A stretch of 64,000 bases of DNA, taken from Fulvivirga sediminis. Its GTDB lineage: Bacteria; Bacteroidota; Bacteroidia; Cytophagales; Cyclobacteriaceae. Shown piece after piece: positions 61,781 to 64,000 of the stretch. Every line of letters starts with the position of its first letter. The first letter of the stretch is position 1. The notes beneath the pieces are model-generated. The model made no database searches. It had not been told where the DNA came from and saw only the letters and a list, made by a program, of their open reading frames with translations. The stretch covers positions 122,563 to 186,562 of the forward strand of contig NZ_JAESIY010000010.1 in assembly GCF_016757215.1 (NCBI RefSeq). The letters are read 5' to 3'. A program made the translations under genes and the position numbers.

Positions 61781-63508
61781 ATGAGTAGAGATATAACTAT
61801 ACCAGAAAGAAAACCCAGAACTTTTTTGCCAGAAGGCTTTAAAGTAGAAAATTGGGAAGGTTTGGAACCTTACTTCAAAGATCTTCTGGAAAGAGAAATT
61901 AGCAGCAAGGAAGAATTAAAGAGTTGGTTTAAAGATAGGAGCGAGTTAGAAGCTATCATTTCTGAAGACATGGCCTGGAGATATATTAATATGACCAGGT
62001 ATACTGATAATGAAGAATACACGCAGGCTTTTCATCATTTCGTACAGCAGATTGAGCCTAAGATAGCTCCTGTGTCAGATAAATTAAATCAGAAGGCGGT
62101 AAATAGCCCCTACCTGAAAGCGCTGGAAAGCGAAGAGGGCTATGATATCATGATCCGCAGTTTGCGTAAGGATATTGAGATATTCAGAGAAGAGAATATC
62201 GAAGTGTTTACTCAAATACAGACGGAGACACAGAAGTTTGGTCAGATCAATGGAGCTATGACGGTAGAACTAGAGGGTAATGAGCTTACTTTGCAGCAAG
62301 CCGGTGTTATTCTCCAATCTACAGACAGGGCTAAGCGCGAGGAGGTATATTATAAAATTGCAGAAAGAAGACTTGAGGATAAGGAAAAACTCAATGATTT
62401 ATTTACCACTTTAATACAGCTTAGAGATAAAGTGGCTCATAATGCAGGCTTCTCTAACTTCAGAGACTATATGTTTAAGGCTATGGGCCGTTTTGACTAT
62501 ACGCCTCAAGATTGCTTCGATTTTCATAGCTCAGTGAAAGCGGAAGTGGTGCCTTTGCTTAATGACCTGGCAGAAGAGAGAAAGCAACAGCTGGGTGTAG
62601 ATGAGTTGCGTCCTTGGGATAAAGCTGTAGATCCGCAAAATAGAGAGGCTTTAAAGCCATTTGCAGGCAGTAAAGACCTAACTAATAAAACCATTGAATG
62701 CTTTAAGAGACTTGATCCTTATTTGGGAGAATGCCTTGAAATAATGGATGAAATGGGGCATCTAGACCTTGAAAGTAGAAAGGGAAAATCTCCAGGAGGG
62801 TATAATTATCCTTTAGCAGAAATAGGCGTTCCATTTATATTTATGAATGCTACCTCTACGCTTAGAGACATGGTTACTATATTGCATGAAGGTGGACATG
62901 CCGTGCATTCATTCCTTACCAGAGATCTGGAATTGACTGATTTTAAACACGCCCCTAGTGAAGTGGCAGAATTGGCATCTATGAGTATGGAGCTGATCTC
63001 TATGGATCATTGGGATTTGTTTTTTGATAATGAAGAAGATCTAAAAAGAGCGAAGAAAGAGCATCTGGAACAGCTAATAGAGACTTTGCCTTGGGTGGCG
63101 ACCATAGATAAATTCCAACATTGGATTTATGAAAACCCTGATCATACAGAGGAACAAAGAACGGATGCCTGGAATGAAATATTTGCAGACTTTTCTGATA
63201 ACATTACTAATTGGAAAGGGCTGAAGCAAAACAGAAATTTCTTATGGCAGAAGCAATTACACCTATATGAAGTTCCTTTTTACTATATTGAATATGGCAT
63301 GGCGCAACTAGGAGCGATAGCCGTATGGAAAAATTTCAAAGAAGATAACCAAAAAGGCCTTGAAGGATATATAAATGCCTTAAAGTTAGGTTATACGAGA
63401 TCAATACCAGAAGTATATGAAGCTGCTAACATTAAATTTGATTTTAGCAAATCTTATATTAAGGAATTAATTGATTTTGTTCACTTAGAAATAGGTAATA
63501 TTACTTGA
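61781..63508 (+). CDS. M3-family oligoendopeptidase (PepF-like)
   Basis: 575 aa, zinc metallopeptidase of the M3 clan. The zinc motif HEGGH at residues 369-373 (TILHEGGHAVHSF) and the third ligand Glu in the helix APSEVAELASMSMELI (residues ~393-408) are clear. It cleaves short peptides in the cytoplasm. It follows the reductase gene by 39 bases, and a hairpin lies downstream. Confidence 0.93.
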   Translation: MSRDITIPERKPRTFLPEGFKVENWEGLEPYFKDLLEREISSKEELKSWFKDRSELEAIISEDMAWRYINMTRYTDNEEYTQAFHHFVQQIEPKIAPVSDKLNQKAVNSPYLKALESEEGYDIMIRSLRKDIEIFREENIEVFTQIQTETQKFGQINGAMTVELEGNELTLQQAGVILQSTDRAKREEVYYKIAERRLEDKEKLNDLFTTLIQLRDKVAHNAGFSNFRDYMFKAMGRFDYTPQDCFDFHSSVKAEVVPLLNDLAEERKQQLGVDELRPWDKAVDPQNREALKPFAGSKDLTNKTIECFKRLDPYLGECLEIMDEMGHLDLESRKGKSPGGYNYPLAEIGVPFIFMNATSTLRDMVTILHEGGHAVHSFLTRDLELTDFKHAPSEVAELASMSMELISMDHWDLFFDNEEDLKRAKKEHLEQLIETLPWVATIDKFQHWIYENPDHTEEQRTDAWNEIFADFSDNITNWKGLKQNRNFLWQKQLHLYEVPFYYIEYGMAQLGAIAVWKNFKEDNQKGLEGYINALKLGYTRSIPEVYEAANIKFDFSKSYIKELIDFVHLEIGNIT

Positions 63509-63544
63509 GGCCATATTGCCGAGGTTTATCGTACATAGAATTTC

Positions 63545-63586
63545 TTAGAACTCCCTGCTCTAAACAGGAGGAGTAGAGAGTTCTAA
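63545..63586. terminator. Hairpin after the M3 peptidase
   Basis: TTAGAACTC at 63545-63553 pairs with GAGTTCTAA at 63578-63586, with a smaller inner CCTG-CAGG stem. No T run follows directly. It lies between the peptidase gene and the minus-strand peptide genes. Confidence 0.5.
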
Positions 63587-63603
63587 ATGTTATAAATCAT
63601 TAT

Positions 63604-63630
63604 CTATTTTGATTTAGATAATTTTTTTAT
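63604..63630 (-). pseudogene. Start fragment of a fourth GG-leader gene
   Basis: Reading minus from ATA 63630, the frame encodes IKKLSKSK and stops. The first six residues match the leader gene start exactly; the rest is missing. It marks the far edge of the duplicated array. Not expected to be translated. Confidence 0.5.
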
Positions 63631-63774
63631 TGTATTTAACTGCCTGGGCCTACTCTAATTTCCGGTCCACCCACAACAGTAGCCAGTTCTTTTTTAGATA
63701 ATTTTTTTATTGTATTTAACTGCCTGGGCCTACTCTAATTTCCGGTCCACCCACAACAGTAGCCAGTTCTTTTT
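63613..63774. repeat. Tandem 80-bp direct repeat
   Basis: Positions 63613-63694 are repeated exactly at 63693-63774 (period 80, overlapping by 2 bases). Each unit spans most of a GG-leader peptide gene on the minus strand plus its downstream bases. The period is not a multiple of three, so it duplicated gene-plus-spacer rather than in-frame sequence. Confidence 0.92.
63636..63710 (-). pseudogene. GG-leader peptide gene copy with ATA in place of ATG
   Basis: The 75-bp frame would encode the leader IKKLSKKELATVVGG and the tail PEIRVGPGS, the tail of the intact copy at 63716-63790 joined to the leader of the copy at 63861-63935. The start codon is ATA, and no ATG, GTG or TTG is available upstream in frame before a TAG at 63735-63737. 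It is therefore either silent or uses a very rare start. It arose with the 80-bp duplication. Confidence 0.55.
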
Positions 63775-63790
63775 CTGATAATTTTTTCAT
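63716..63790 (-). CDS. Double-glycine leader peptide precursor, copy B
   Basis: A 24-aa product from ATG 63790: leader MKKLSEKELATVVGG and tail PEIRVGPGS. The leader has the features recognised by C39-peptidase ABC exporters: charged N-terminus, LSxxEL, hydrophobic residues at -4 and -7 and a terminal Gly-Gly. The tail is only nine residues, with no Cys; modification or export cannot be read from it. The first 53 bases match copy A at 51 positions, then diverge. The AT-rich 25 bases before the start also resemble those of copy A. Too short for standard gene calling. Confidence 0.7.
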   Translation of the reverse strand: MKKLSEKELATVVGGPEIRVGPGS

Positions 63791-63860
63791 TTTGATAAAA
63801 TTAAAGTTGATAAAACGTATTGTTAATGATCTTAATTGTTAAGTTGATTATTGTTGATAA

Positions 63861-63935
63861 TCAGTCTCTCTCTCGTATTTTCATTTCCGGTCCACCCACA
63901 ACAGTAGCCAGTTCTTTTTTAGATAATTTTTTCAT
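63861..63935 (-). CDS. Double-glycine leader peptide precursor, copy A
   Basis: A 24-aa product from ATG 63935: leader MKKLSKKELATVVGG and tail PEMKIRERD. The leader is identical to copy B but for Lys6 in place of Glu; the tail is unrelated after Pro-Glu. AACTTTAA with an ATTTATAACA stretch precedes the ATG, as in copy B. It is the copy nearest to the right edge; more members or the exporter could lie beyond 64000. Proline directly after Gly-Gly would be unusual for C39 cleavage, so the processing site is uncertain. Confidence 0.7.
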   Translation of the reverse strand: MKKLSKKELATVVGGPEMKIRERD

Positions 63936-64000
63936 TGTTATAAATTTTAAAGTTATATAATACTAAGATTATTTTTTATCAGTGCTGATTATTGTAGTGT

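Noticed and set aside
63602..63790. CRISPR-like direct repeats
   Set aside because: There are only two full units, with no spacers and a period of 80; the repeated unit is a coding frame.
1..64000. tRNA, rRNA, riboswitch or prophage
   Set aside because: No clover-leaf, rRNA, integrase, capsid or known riboswitch pattern was seen on reading; a covariance-model scan would be needed to exclude small RNAs.

Overview
The window looks like chromosomal DNA of a Bacteroidota bacterium, most likely a marine or soil Cytophagales relative of Fulvivirga (inference). Supporting signs are the AT-rich sequence, the A-rich leaders in place of strong Shine-Dalgarno sites, several TAnnTTTG-type promoter boxes, and families typical of the phylum: BatA-domain protein, paired DUF4199 proteins, PD40-OmpA protein, CarboxypepD_reg-like secreted proteins, CtlX, short arginine decarboxylase and LytS/LytTR two-component pair. 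There are no rRNA or tRNA genes, no CRISPR array and no recognisable transposase. Most of the window is ordinary core genome.

Region by region: 1-3.9 kb holds a membrane protein of unknown function cut by the left edge, facing an unusual Hsp70 (833 aa) paired with a very small GrpE-like protein. 4.0-4.7 kb is a secreted-protein gene whose signal peptide is out of frame. 4.8-8.5 kb is an envelope and lipoprotein group (Lgt, a NamZ-family lipoprotein, a LolC/E-type permease, a small MotA/TolQ/ExbB protein). 8.7-11.9 kb has a LytS/LytTR pair, a DPM1-like glycosyltransferase and a GmhB-like phosphatase. 11.9-20.8 kb is an arginine and probable polyamine block: arginine decarboxylase, divergent from an ADI-like amidinohydrolase, CtlX, a deoxyhypusine-synthase homologue and a GNAT-nitrilase fusion, followed by argS and menA. 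20.9-25.2 kb has secreted proteins, a GIY-YIG nuclease gene between two copies of a ~200-bp repeat with inverted ends, an SRPBCC protein and a universal stress protein.

25.4-34.3 kb encodes an AddA-like helicase-nuclease and an AddB-like nuclease, separated by an SDR dehydrogenase and a GH15 glycoside hydrolase. 34.3-46.8 kb is mixed housekeeping: cystathionine beta-synthase, a DUF1328 micro-protein, a TPR sensor with a HisKA segment but no ATPase domain, pirin, an acyltransferase, PD40-OmpA, a short SSB opposite a zinc-ribbon protein, and ExbD. 46.9-53.4 kb looks like one long operon (BatA/vWA protein, a dihydroorotase homologue without metal ligands, two DUF4199 proteins, two GT2 enzymes). 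54.4-59.0 kb is a MacA/MacB/TolC-like export locus with no ATPase gene. 59.1-63.5 kb has purB, a ferredoxin-type reductase and an M3 peptidase.

The most unusual part is the last 400 bases. On the minus strand there are two intact 24-codon genes whose products share a double-glycine leader (LSxKELATVVGG) almost identical at DNA level and then carry different 9-residue tails. A tandem 80-bp duplication has added another copy with ATA instead of ATG and a start of one more. This looks like the edge of a RiPP, bacteriocin or peptide-signal precursor cassette; any export or maturation genes would lie beyond base 64000 or elsewhere and cannot be seen here.
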